Source of the DNA: Mesostigma viride
Lineage: Eukaryota; Streptophyta; Mesostigmatophyceae; Mesostigmatales; Mesostigmataceae
Direction: 5' to 3'
Assembly: GCA_009746045.1 (NCBI GenBank)
Contig: RPFO01000114.1
Location: forward strand, 269,595-333,594
Length of the DNA stretch: 64,000 nucleotides
The position numbers and the translations under genes were made by a program. Shown here piece by piece: positions 25,746 through 37,160 of the stretch. Position 1 is the stretch's first letter. Every line of letters starts with the position of its first letter. The notes under the pieces are model-generated. The model saw nothing but the letters and a program-made list of their open reading frames with translations, was not told the origin of the DNA and searched no databases.

Positions 25746-26395
25746 TGGACAAGTCAGGGCAGCTCGACAAGTGGACAAGTCAGGGCAGCTTGACAGGTAG
25801 ACAAGTCAGGGCAGCTTGACAAGTGGACAAGTCAGGGCAGCTCGACAAGTAGACAAGTGAGGGCAGCTCGGCAAGTAGACAAGTCTGAGGGCAGCTAGAC
25901 AAGTGGACAAGTCAGGGCAGCTCGACAAGTGGACAAGTCAGGGCAGCTCGGCAAGTGGACAGGTCAGGGCAGCTCTACAAGTAGACAAGTCAGGACAGCT
26001 GGACGAGTGGACAAGTCTGAGGGCAGCTTGACAAGTAGACAAGTCAGGGCAGCTTGACAAGTGGACAAGTCTGAGGGCAGATGGACAAGTAGACAAGTCT
26101 GAGGGCAGCTTGACAAGTAGACAAGTCAGGGCAGCTTGACAAGTAGACAAGTCTGAGGGCAGCTCGACAAGTGGACAAGTCAGGGCAGCTGGACAAGTGG
26201 ACAAGTCAGAGCAGCTTGACAAGTGGAGAAGTCAGGGCAGCTCGGCGAGTGGACAAGTCAGGGCAGTTCGACAAGTGGACAAGTCAGAGCAGCTTGACAA
26301 GTGGAGAAGTCAGGGCAGCTCGGCGAGTGGACAAGTCAGGGCAGTTCGACAAGTGGACAAGTTGGGGCAGCTCGACAAGTACACAAGTTAGGGCA
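25745..26395. repeat. 26-bp minisatellite (about 25 units)
   Basis: Unit GGACAAGTCAGGGCAGCT plus (C/T)GACAAGT, with 28-bp variants containing GTCTGAGGG. The unit length is not a multiple of three, so the frames crossing it are not a protein repeat. Confidence 0.95.
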
Positions 26396-26399
26396 GGCC

Positions 26400-27210
26400 A
26401 GGACAGGGAAGAGGCAAAGCGGGCCGATGGGAAGAAAGGTACCCAGGGCAGGTCCTTGGGGACAGAACAAGTCCGATGGAACAAGTCCGGGCGGCAGGGG
26501 AAGGAAGGGTGACGTCCGAGGAGCTTTTATTTAAAGGCGACGTGACGCTCGCTTTAGTGTCAAGGTGGGAGGCGTGTTCGAGGGCAATTTCAGGCTTGTC
26601 GCTGAAGCGGTGCCATGGGATCGATTTATGCCTTGGTGATAGTGTCACCTTGAAGAGCGATGAACCAGAGTTTGAAGAGTGCCCTACGATGCTGGTACTT
26701 CCCTTCACATGGCGCGACGGACCACATACTCGTAGACATAATTATAGTGATTGTTCAGATTTCTGGCCTGCAACGGTCATCTCTTTTGCACTACCGTACC
26801 ACACCGCTACATCTGTTTTAGACCGACATCCTGGGGGCGCCAACTAGAAGGAGGTGTACAGAGTAGCACAAATAAGCTTTAAGTGACCATGATACCATCA
26901 TTAGCGCGCAAGGGTATTGGTTACTAGGCTTTAAACTATTCTGATTATTAGTACGACACCCAGCTACCACCCACCGGCACGTGGGTAAAACACCGGCACG
27001 TTGTCCCGCACGCGGAACAAGCATAGCGCTTACACTGTTAGCCGCTGCCTTTACTATAGCGACCATAGTATACACACGCAGCATGATAGCGACCATAGTA
27101 TACACACGCAGCATGCGCCGGCACGTTGCCCCGCATCCGGAACCGGCCCGGGTGCAAGAGCGCCCGCATGATTACCGTATCAAATATATATAGATACATA
27201 TATTTGATAT
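26400..27210. other. Intergenic; contains a hAT empty-site paralogue
   Basis: No gene recognised. The stretch 26942-27030 (GATTATTAGTACGACACC then CAGCTACCACCCACCGGCACG) is a paralogue of both flanks of the hAT element at 29.6-31.3 kb. A 27-bp repeat (AGCGACCATAGTATACACAC plus GCAGCAT) occurs twice at 27058-27113. Confidence 0.6.
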
Positions 27211-27214
27211 ATGT

Positions 27215-27545
27215 ATGAAGATACAGTATGAATGGTACAGAGATTGCATAGTACTATATAATAAATATCATGAAGATACAGTATGAATAGTACAGAGATT
27301 GCATACTACTATATAATAAATATCATGAAGATACAGTATGAATAGTACAGAGATTGCATACTACTATATAATAAATATCATGAAGATACAGTATGAATAG
27401 TACAGAGATTGCATACTACTATATAATAAATATCATGAAGATACAGTATGAATAGTACAGAGATTGTATACTACTGTATAATAAATATCATGAAGATAAA
27501 GTATGAATAGTACAGAGATTGTATACTCCTGTAGAATAAAATATC
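27215..27545. repeat. 55-bp tandem repeat, six copies
   Basis: Units start with ATGAAGATACAGTATGAATA at 27215, 27270, 27325, 27380, 27435 and 27490. A diverged half unit follows. Related AT-rich sequence lies at 29400-29550, just left of the hAT element. Confidence 0.95.
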
Positions 27546-27549
27546 ATGA

Positions 27550-29567
27550 AGATACATTTATAAAGAATACATAGAACTTTTACACAGAATAGATATCATG
27601 AAGATTCGTTATAAAATAGAATAAGTAAAGATCATGTTTGTGATGGCATTTGTCATTCGATCAGCCATGGCTCATTGTGGCCATTTGTTTGCGCCTAAGC
27701 CTATGTTGACCGAACCTCACGTTTGCAGCATCTGCTCTGCGCCTGCCTACTTCTTGTTGTAATGAACCAACAATTGCGCCCCCACCACGATGCGGTGAGA
27801 GTGCTCTGCGGCCTGCCCCGTTGAGGCAGAGCGAGAAGCTAGATCGGACCCCGGCAGTGTTTCTGCTAACGGTCCGAATCCGGACATCGTGTCTGAATGT
27901 CCGGAGGCCGCCGGGCCGTCCGGACGCGTTTCTCCGGAGGCCGCGCGGCCGTCCGGACACGTCCGGTAGCTGTCCGGGGGGCCCCGCCACTGACTAGGCC
28001 GAGTTTTGCAGCCGGCAGGCAGCAAGCTGGGCCCCTGGCTGCCACCGCGCGGCGTAGACAGGCCCTAAGTACGGATTCTAAGCAAGATTCCATGTTGTGC
28101 CTCTTGATACCCACGTTTGTCCCGTAGCGAATTGGTAAATACTGGGTACACTCCTTTCTTGGTGTCAGTCCGTAGGCACACTTGTAATGGTTTTGTCAGG
28201 AGGCACTTGGGCAGCCATGCGAATGTCATGCCAGCTTTCCCCCTTGCACGAAAATGCTGCGAGAAATGGCAGTGACGCCGCTAAAGCAAGTCTGATTACG
28301 GTGATATACCGGGCTAATATTGCGATAGAAAACGGATGGTAAATATTGGGACGTGCATGCTTCTGCAAGCATTTCAGAAGCTTTTTCGTGACCGGAGGGC
28401 GGAGGTATACCTGATAGAACTGGGGACGCCAGGCCGTGCAAGAATTTCACCGCAACTGCGGATCTTTAAGGAAAAGCGAGCAGCTGATTGCATGTTTGCT
28501 AACTGGATGCTGCCGATGGTTTAAGTAACGAAACTCTCAGCCAGCATGCTAATTCAGAGAAAGAAAAGGAGGCTGTTTGAAGCGATGTTAAAGCTGTCAA
28601 TTGCACCCCTGCTGTCAGTCCGAGAAGTAGTTTTGGATTCCGATAAGGAGGAACGGGGGGTTGCGGCGCTGCGGATTACGAAAACAGCGTGGAGCCGCTG
28701 TATTCGCAAGGAGGATTGCTTAGCTGTCCGTGGGAAAATGGACACATGCAAAATGCTGGGGGTGAAATTATAGGAAGAGGCAGGGGCTATAGGAGTGCGC
28801 TGGGCAAGTGGGCGTCGACGGCTAGGGACAAGCGGCTTCAAAAAGCTTTCACGGATGGATTCAGGGTTTTCAAGAAATGGTATTTTATCGGAGACTGCTC
28901 AGCTTTGTTATGAGTTTGCAGAGGCTGTTGCTTTGCTATGCTGTATATCCCCACTTAATTTGGTTTTAAACTATTGCTATGTTACGTAATGGATGTACAG
29001 TTTGGCCCTGCCCGCATTCCACAGTCAGATAGCCCGTTCTCTTCCTCATTTTGTCTTGTTGGTACTTGGTAGCTTGGCTGCAAATGGATGCATAATGCAT
29101 AAACGTGTTTGGTAGTTTTAGGCTGAGGCTTAAATGCCTTGGGACATCAGCTACCCTTTTTGCCTGGGTTTTCTCACAAGAGGCGCTGCAACCCAATTTT
29201 GTAAGAATGCTAAAGGAAGAATCAAAACCATGATAGAAACCCTATTGCCATTTTGTTTTGCCCAGAAAAAAATTGCCAGCGTCTGGACCGTCCGAATCCC
29301 CCCCACCTTACCAGAAACACTGCGGCCCCCCCTCCTTCTCATTATGTATAGGGGCTGAAGGTTCCTTTATTGGTACCCACCTGACGCAGTCTACGTGATA
29401 ATTAATTAAGATCACGAGGATACACTATAAAGAATACATAGTAGTATAAATTTTTATACAACATAGGATATGATGTATAAATACATATTAAAATTTTTAT
29501 AATTTTTTATAAAGAATAAATATCATGAAGAATTGAAGACACATTACTACTGATTATTAGAATGACA
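27550..29567. other. Intergenic, no gene recognised
   Basis: Contains a CpG-dense block at 27873-27980 with repeated TCCGGA/GTCCGGAC words. Several ORFs under 110 codons show no motif. Confidence 0.4.
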
Positions 29568-29752
29568 TCTAGCTACAGTGCTTCTACTAACGGGACTATT
29601 TCGTCAACCGGTTGACGAATTTTGAAAATAGTAGTAAAATAGTCAACCATTTTGGGCAATTCGTCAACCACATTCGTCAACCAACTCGGCAATTCGTCAA
29701 CCAATTGACGAATATGTTCCGAAGTTCGTCAACCGGTTTGACGAAATGTTTA

Positions 29753-30218
29753 CACCCCTCGCATTGGTAGTTTTAATTCAGTTCAGCCAAAAGGCCCTTC
29801 GGAATTAGACATTAGCGTTTTATTGGTTGAAAGTGCTACTGTGTCCGCCCAATTAATTAATTATTAGTTTGTTTGTTTGGTTACCGAACAACCGTTGAAC
29901 TGGCTGCGAAATTTAATAATTCTTTGTTTGTTGACTTTGTTATGTATAACCCAGCCGGATGCACTGCTCTTACGGCTAGGAAAAGCACATTTTTCAGCCA
30001 GAGATTTAATATTTCTTTGTTTGTTAGCGAGAAAGCTGCACACGTGACAGGAAAATAATATTTATTTACACTTTCTTTGTTTGTTTGGTAGCTTCGAAAA
30101 CTACAGTTCACTACACTCGGGAATTAGTTAATTAAAATTCTTTTGTTTTATTTATCGCTTGCAGCTGGCCGGCGCCCAGCCTCATAATTATTTAATATAC
30201 TTACCAATGCGAGGGGTG
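29753..30218. mobile_element. Nested 466-bp MITE with TA duplication
   Basis: 17-bp perfect terminal inverted repeats CACCCCTCGCATTGGTA and TACCAATGCGAGGGGTG, flanked by TA on both sides (29751-29752, 30219-30220). This suggests a Tc1/mariner-type derivative. It interrupts the left subterminal array of the hAT element. The interior has three or four copies of TTCTTTGTTTGTTTG-like words and no transposase. Confidence 0.8.
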
Positions 30219-30607
30219 TATAGGGTATTCGTCAACCACTCCAGAAGTTCACAGACTGAAGGCCAGACCTAAGGTCCAGCGGCGCGGCGTCAGGCCGTCA
30301 GCCCGTACCATCTGAATCCTAGGTACGCTGCAGTTGGAGTTGGTTTGGAAAGACAGTACGTCAGTACGGTTCAAAACAATGCTCGGGTACCAAAACTGAA
30401 GACGAGCAAGGCAGGACTTGAGCCGACCAGGGCATGAAAAAATTATCCCTACATGTAAAGACCTGTAATCGCCCTGGGCAATCATGGTATTAATTACGTG
30501 ACGACCTCAGGCCGTCTGGCGACTTTCATGTGCGATAAAATATTGCATGCGAAATTGTTTCGATAATGGCGGCGGCGATGTTTAGGAAGTGTTGCATGAG
30601 CTAGAGA

Positions 30608-30992
30608 TTGTCGAAGAAAAACGGTTTGGCAGGTTTCAAGACTAGCACCTTAGATGCTCTGTTTAAGAAGCAAGCTGGAGAAATTGTAGAAACGGAAAAT
30701 ATCGTCGACCTAGGCCGCAGTTTAGATGGAAAGGAGGGCAGGCAGGGTCGCGACAAACGCAAGAGGGTAGAGCGTGAGGAAGAGGATGGGTCTAATGCGC
30801 AGGAAGAGGAAGATGGCGGCCAGTCAGCATCATCTGACAGCGCCTCAAACTCTGTCGAGGAGGAATCTGGCGAGGAGGGGCCCAGACAGAAAGGAGCAAG
30901 GCCGATGATGACGGCAGCTCTGGGCCAAGCTCGGACAAAACTGTGACAGTAGTGCCTGTTGATATCAGTGAGGAGGACGTGATGGTTGTTTA
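30608..30992 (+). pseudogene. Coding remnant inside the hAT element
   Basis: Reads SKKNGLAGFKTSTLDALFKK, then an acidic and Lys/Arg-rich tail (KRKRVEREEEDGSNAQEEED). It continues after a frameshift as DDDGSSGPSSDKTVTVVPVD and a stop at 30992. TLDALFKK resembles short motifs at the ends of transposases and PCNA-binding peptides. No DDE or hAT dimerisation domain is present. The ORF start at 30608 is TTG, not ATG. Confidence 0.35.
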
Positions 30993-31319
30993 ATGGCCTC
31001 GTGCTCAGTGTGCACACTTGACTCTGGCCTAGCTGTGAAGGATACTAGTCATTATTCTGTATTTAATGCAGTTGTCAACAACCACCAAGTGATATTGTGT
31101 TTTATCCACATGCATTACATGCGTGTGTGAGGCGTGAGCGATGAAGAAATAAAGCTTCCTCCCCCCCCCCCCCCAGGGTTGACGAAGCGCCACGGCAAAT
31201 AGTCAACCAGTTTGACGAATTGCCGAGGCAAATAGTCAACCATTTGACGAAATGCCGAGGCAAATAGTCAACAAGTTGACGAATGACAAAAACCCTTAGT
31301 AGAAGCACTGTCTAGCTAC

Positions 31320-34145
31320 CACCCACCGGCACGTTGCCCCGCACGTGGAACTGGCCCGGGTGCAGCAGTGCCAGTGCGGACGCCAGTTTCTCAACGCGCG
31401 GGTAAAACTGGCACGTCTCACAGTACCTGCTTTGGTTCAGGAGGGGGGAGGGAGGGAGGGAGGGAAAGGGGTAGGGGGGAGGGGGGAGAGGGAAGGGAAA
31501 GGGGAATGGGGGGGGGGAGGTGACAGGAACGGGGACAAAAGGGTTGGGGGTAAGGCATTGGGGGGGGGGGGACAAGCCTGGGATTGAGACTGAAAACGAG
31601 ATGAGATATATAGGTCAATGAGAGGCTACCTACAATTCTAGGCTGCTTATTTCCTATTAGTTCAGGAATGGTCTTACAACTTCCCGCAATTCATATAGTA
31701 GTACTAACCCAGTCCTCAACTATAAGCTTACGGTAGTCTATATTCCTAATAGCTATCTCCCCTGTAGTGATCCTCCATCATCCCCCTCCGACTGATCCTC
31801 CCCGCCCATTCCCCACCCCCCCACCCCGGCGACAGCGCAGTAAACCCCACAGGTACTACCGGCGCCTACATGTTGCCATGCAGTGCGCTGCTAGACCTTT
31901 GTTTTCCATACACGCACATGCACAGCATGTCCAGAAGACATGCGTGGGGAGCGGGGAGCCCCTGTCAACCGCAACAGTGCACCACGGCACGACACATGAA
32001 AGGTAACGCTGCTGTCGCTGCACTAGGCATTTGGTAGCCATGTGTTTATCGGAAATTACGTGGTTTCGTGCAAAGCCAGGGCCGCTCAAGTAAGCAAAGA
32101 AGTAAGAAAATGTGCGTGTGCAACCCTCCGCGCCAACTGGGCACGCATGCCATGCCCATGCCGTGCCATGACGCGGTAATGTCCAAAACCTGCCAGAAAT
32201 AGAAGTGGGGAAATCCCCCTTTGAGCCTAGCAATTGGACGTCCTAAATAAACCATATTGATGGAGCCTTTGACCCCAAGCCATGGTGTCGCGCGATTTCA
32301 AATGGCGCGTGCGACAGAATAAAGAGTCTTCCTTCTTTGGCAAGTTAAGAATCGATTCACGCCGACTTACTCGACGTGCAGCGCCATCGGTGGCGGAGCT
32401 GCAGACGTCTGTGACCCCCCTGCCGGGGCCCCATGGACATACCGCGTAAGGATCTGCAAGGTTGGGACCTTGGTCCATCCCTCAAAGTGCGTCGATAACC
32501 TACGCGGCACCCTGGTGTACAGAGAGATTCCCATTCATGCAGTCAATTCTGCACCTCGCGAGGACAGCCTATAACGTTTAATTACCGCTGTAGAAAGCAG
32601 CACTGATTAAACATGTCTATTTCCCTCTTGCCGATTAAAGACCCCGACCAGATACCAATTACTATCCAGCTTTAGCGAACGATTAGGGTTGCTAATTAGC
32701 GACCCCAAGCGGATCAGTAGAAGACGCTGATGTCTACTTGGAATGATTGGACAAAATGTAATCCCCGCCTGTAAAGGCGACCCCCCCCAAATTCTGCTTC
32801 AATTCCCGTTATCAAAGCGCGTGCATGCTCGGAGGACGGGTTAGAAAAGCGTCTGCCATTCGCAGTGAGCTGTATGTGCGCGGATGTTCTGTTATCCTCG
32901 GGGGTAAACTCCTGATCACAGCAGACTCGTTAAAATTTCCATGGGCAATACTCCCAGCATTCGTTGTTAATAATATACTGCGTTCAACGGCTACGCCTCG
33001 CCATTATCTTCGCGAAGTAGGGAATAATAAATGCAGGACCTTGGGAAGCATATGCCCGTGATAGTAATCTGCATTCGGGGGTTGATGAAATAATAATGAC
33101 CCCGGGCAATGGTGAATGAGGCAGGCCGGCATGGCATCTGCGTCGGATAATTCTGCTGGCAGCCCTGCAGGCCATTCCCGCGTAAAACCGATCGCTAATT
33201 TTCGCGGGCTCGATGTCTCGATCAGCCAAATTATCCACGGGCCTGCACGGGCACGAGTTGTCCTGGTCAGCACTCAGCACCTGCAGTTGATCGTACCACA
33301 GTCACACGCGCCATCACGCAAGCAAACTGTGGGCACGCGAAAAGTATCTCACGCAGATCTGGGACAGGAAAACTATCCACAAACGCCCCGCAATACTTCC
33401 TGTTGCACTGAGCACGCCGGCGGTTTCTTCAGAGTGGATCCTACTACCGCCTGCGGTCCTGGACGCCAATACGGCAGTGTTGCGTGCAAATGATGGAACC
33501 TCCCACGAAGCGCTGATGTTTTTGATGAATCGAAGACACAACAAGGAGAAAAGAAACGCACGCGTGAAATAGAGAGGAAAGATTTTCCAGCTCCTACCGC
33601 AAAGCGTCATCACGCGCAGGCCTAGGAGCCGTGCCTGGGCGACGAAGAATTGCGAACCGCGGCTCTCGCGACAACGTCTCCTGTCTTCGTCGTTAAATCC
33701 AGAGACTGTAATTTCTTTGACTGTAGGTACGATTTTGTTCGACGGGGGGGGGCGGTGCGGGATTCATGGTCGATGGTTCGAGGCGTGGCACTAGCATATC
33801 GAAATCGCCCCCAGGAATAATTATGGCTTATGCTAGACCTGGCATGCGAAGGTCTTAAGATGTAGGCACCCGGGGATCTCTTGACGAATTAGGATTGTTC
33901 TCGCCTTCCTGCACTTGTTTGCGGGATTGTAAAGATTCTGGGTGTTGTGCGTTTACGTTGGGGTGCTTTCCATTCGCCGTTGCCGGCGCGTCGTGCACCT
34001 TTTTTTTTAGTTTTGCACGTACGGGCGCGTTGTGTGTAAGGGGTATGCAATTCGAGGCATGTTAGGGGGTTGACTTATTGCGGTTGACGTGCTGCGGGCG
34101 CTTGTTGCACAGGCTTCGGCGAATTGCCGTTCATTCAAGGCCCCC
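31320..34145. other. Long intergenic region
   Basis: G-rich tracts at 31438-31572, otherwise mixed sequence. ORFs of up to 125 codons lack motifs and long-range codon structure. The promoter of the AlgH/UPF0301 gene should lie at the right end, before 34146. Confidence 0.45.
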
Positions 34146-37107
34146 ATGGCGTCGTGTAGTGTCGCTTCCCCTGCTCGAGGGGGCATTTCGGCTTTGCCCT
34201 CCCAATCTCCGCCTAGTAAGGTAAGCTTGCACATGCTTTGGAATGATCAAAGCTGCGATTTACGGCGATTAGTGCGCCTAAGAATCCAACGGCGCCAAGC
34301 TGATATTTGCAGTAGTGTGGTATGATATAACTTCCAAGTAGAGTTCAGTGCATGTGACTTTTGGAATCTGGAGATTCCGGTCGTTGAATGTATCAGCATT
34401 ATCGTGAACGGGAAATTTGGACACGGGAGATTTCGGTCCTGTATTTTTCTCGGCATTGGTGTCCGATATTTTTTGTACACGGAGTGGCTACTGCTTTCTT
34501 GTCGTTTTCATCTCACTCTCATCTGCAAGTCCTGCATGCAGGCTTGCTAAGTTATGGGATAGGCATGATATGCGTAGTTTTGTTGCTATCAAGAATGGAT
34601 TGGCCGCTTTTCTTTTGCTGATTTTTTAGGCTATCTCCTGCCTTTTTCTTTTTCTTTTTTTATTTTTTGGCAAATGCAGCGCACACATTGTCGATGTTTT
34701 TCTTCCATGGCTTGTAGGCAACGAATTTCAGTGAAGACAGGTACATTTTTAAAAATCAGCTCTGTCCCTTTTTTTCCCTGTTGTCCCTTTTTTGTACTGA
34801 AGTCACTAAGAATCAGCAGGCACCCTCGGTTTGCTCCTCTGAAATCTTGTTACGATTGAAACTGTTCATTGATCGTATCCATTTATCATATCCATTGAAC
34901 CTGTTCATGGATCATATTTATTGATAATATCTGTTGAACCTATTCATTGATCATATCCATTGAACCTATTGATTGATCATACATTGATCATATCTGTTTA
35001 ACCTCTCGCCACTGAGCTTGCAATTTTGTTTTTTGAGATTGCAGGCACCCATGCCCCTCTCTCCCCACTCTCCACTCTCCCCAGTCCCCATTTCCCACTA
35101 CTTACCCCCCACACTGCAATGCACCATAGTCTTCATCTGGAATTTGATGGGTTGTTCGTACTAGTCCCTCATCTCAATTGTGTTTCAAGAGTCTATCAAT
35201 AGTGCTGATTGTCACCTCGCCTTATCAGGCAATGCACTTTGAATCCCATCCAATTCGTATGAATCTCTTCCTTATCTTAAGCTCCTCACTGTGTATGTTC
35301 AAGGTCGCATCAATTATGGTGTTGCCCCCCCCTTCCCCCCCCTCCCCTCCCTGGTCCCGTTTCCCTTTTCCCCACAGTGCGAAGGAACTTCGGCGCGACT
35401 CGGCGGCCCCCGCCCGTGCCCTGGGCACGTGCCACCTGGTGCCTCCCCAAGCTTGCCCCCCACAAGCCATGCCCCGTCCCACCCCCGCTTCCATGCGAGC
35501 CGAGGCACCGAAGCCAGTTTCCGGTCCATCCCAGCCGCGTCGGCACTGTTTAATGCTTCACTACACGCGTTCTGTACCGGGAGTAACGACGCCGGGGGTG
35601 GGGTTTGCCGTAGCCGGGGTAGCCCCCTGGAAGCGTGCCCGGATGCCAGCCTTAATGTCGTCGGGAGCTGCTCGAGCGGTTTCTTGTCCGGGCACCATGT
35701 GTTCATGACGCTCGCGCCAGCGCTGATGTCATCATTATCATCATCATCATCGTCTTCCCCTCGATGCGGGGAGTTCCGTCTCTTTTCGCTCTCGTCCTCT
35801 CGCGTCCATAGCCCACGCCACGTCTGCCACGCGCTGAACGACCCGAAGGGAAAACGCGACGAGAGCGGGGGGAAAGAGAGCGACGGCGGGGGAAGCAGCG
35901 GGGCTGGAAAGGAGGATGCCGGCGAGAAAAACCTGGGCAGCAGCAGCAGCAGCGGTGGCGGCGGCAGCGGGGCCAGCAACCAGGGGGGTGATCCCGCCAA
36001 GGCCAGCGGGCCCCCCGGCGCGTCGGCGTCTTCTTCCTCGTCCTCGCCCTCGTCGTATCGCAGCAAGCACGGCAAGGGCAAGGACAAGGACGAGGTGGCG
36101 CCCGCGCTCGAGACTGATTGGCGCGCGTTCCGGGCACGGCTGTTCGCGATGGAGCAGGTGAGGGTGGGAGAGGATATATATATATATTCCATGTATATAT
36201 ATTTGTGCTATATATACATACCATAAATATAAACGCAGCAATATATATATATATATTCCATGTATATATATTTGTAACATATATATTTTTATTAGTATAT
36301 ATATTTAATACCAGGGTTGTGGGCTCGATGTGGGGGGTAAAGCTGCTTGGTACGCTGCTCGCGATGGAGCAGGTGTGGAAGGGGGCCAGGGGGGGGGAGG
36401 AGGCAGGCGAAGCCTGTGCATGGACTTCGTGGTTTGTGGGTGAGGGTGAGAGGCTTGAAGGGGGGGGGGCGGGGTTGAGGATGGATGAGGCCTGAGGATG
36501 CACTCGAATGAGATTTTTGGAACTATACATATTCCGTTTTTGAAGTGGAATCATGCCTATCCTTTTTTTTGCAGTGGAACCTTGCTAATTCTTTTTTGCA
36601 GTGGAATTTCGCCTGTTCTTTTTTTGCAGTGGAGTCATGCCTGCCATTTTTTTGCCGTGTCATCAAGATCAGGGGGCATGATTGTTTCCACCAGGGCATT
36701 GGTCACAATCAGGGGGTATCTTGTTTCCACCAGGGCATTGGTCACAATCAGGGGGTATCTTGTTTCCACCAGGGCATTGGTCACAATCAGGGGGTATCTT
36801 GTTTCCACCAGGGCAGTGGACTTTGTAGGGAGCGGCGGGGTTCTACGGCTTCGCTAGGCAGCCCCCTTCTCAGGGCTGGAGATGCGGCCACTGGATGGTC
36901 CATTCTTCCCCAGGAAACTCCGTCCTTGTGCTTGAATGGCAGAATTGGGTCAAAGTACTGTGCAACTTTTCATTTGGCTTGTTGGTTGGACACCTCTTTA
37001 TTTCAAAAAGGTCATGTTTGATGTTCCTCACGCATTCGCTCTCCTGCGGCGGCGGGACAGGCTCCATGCATGACATGCTCACCACAACTTCACACACGCA
37101 CACACAG

Positions 37108-37160
<53 letters not shown>

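Larger units (their letters stand above)
29576..31310. mobile_element. hAT-type DNA transposon, 1735 bp, 8-bp TSD
   Basis: Terminal inverted repeat CAGTGCTTCTACTAA at both ends (left 29576, right complement ending 31310). TCTAGCTA is duplicated at 29568-29575 and 31311-31318. Both subterminal regions are packed with GTCAAC/GTTGAC motifs, including the 20-bp palindrome at 29600-29619 (TTCGTCAACCGGTTGACGAA). Such subterminal arrays are typical transposase-binding sites in hAT elements. The internal coding remnant is too short for a transposase, so the copy is non-autonomous. Confidence 0.9.

Noticed and set aside
25745-26395. CRISPR-like array
   Set aside because: The repeats are head to tail without unique spacers and the locus is eukaryotic; it is a minisatellite.
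30608-30946. Stand-alone acidic host protein
   Set aside because: It lies wholly inside the hAT element, starts at TTG and needs a frameshift for its last part, so it is treated as a transposon remnant.
33116-33493. 125-codon plus-strand ORF
   Set aside because: No ATG-context support, no motif, and a minus-strand ORF of similar length overlaps it.
35314-36554. Minus-strand ORFs opposite exon 2 of the AlgH/UPF0301 gene
   Set aside because: Shadows of a low-complexity Ser/Gly exon; no motif.
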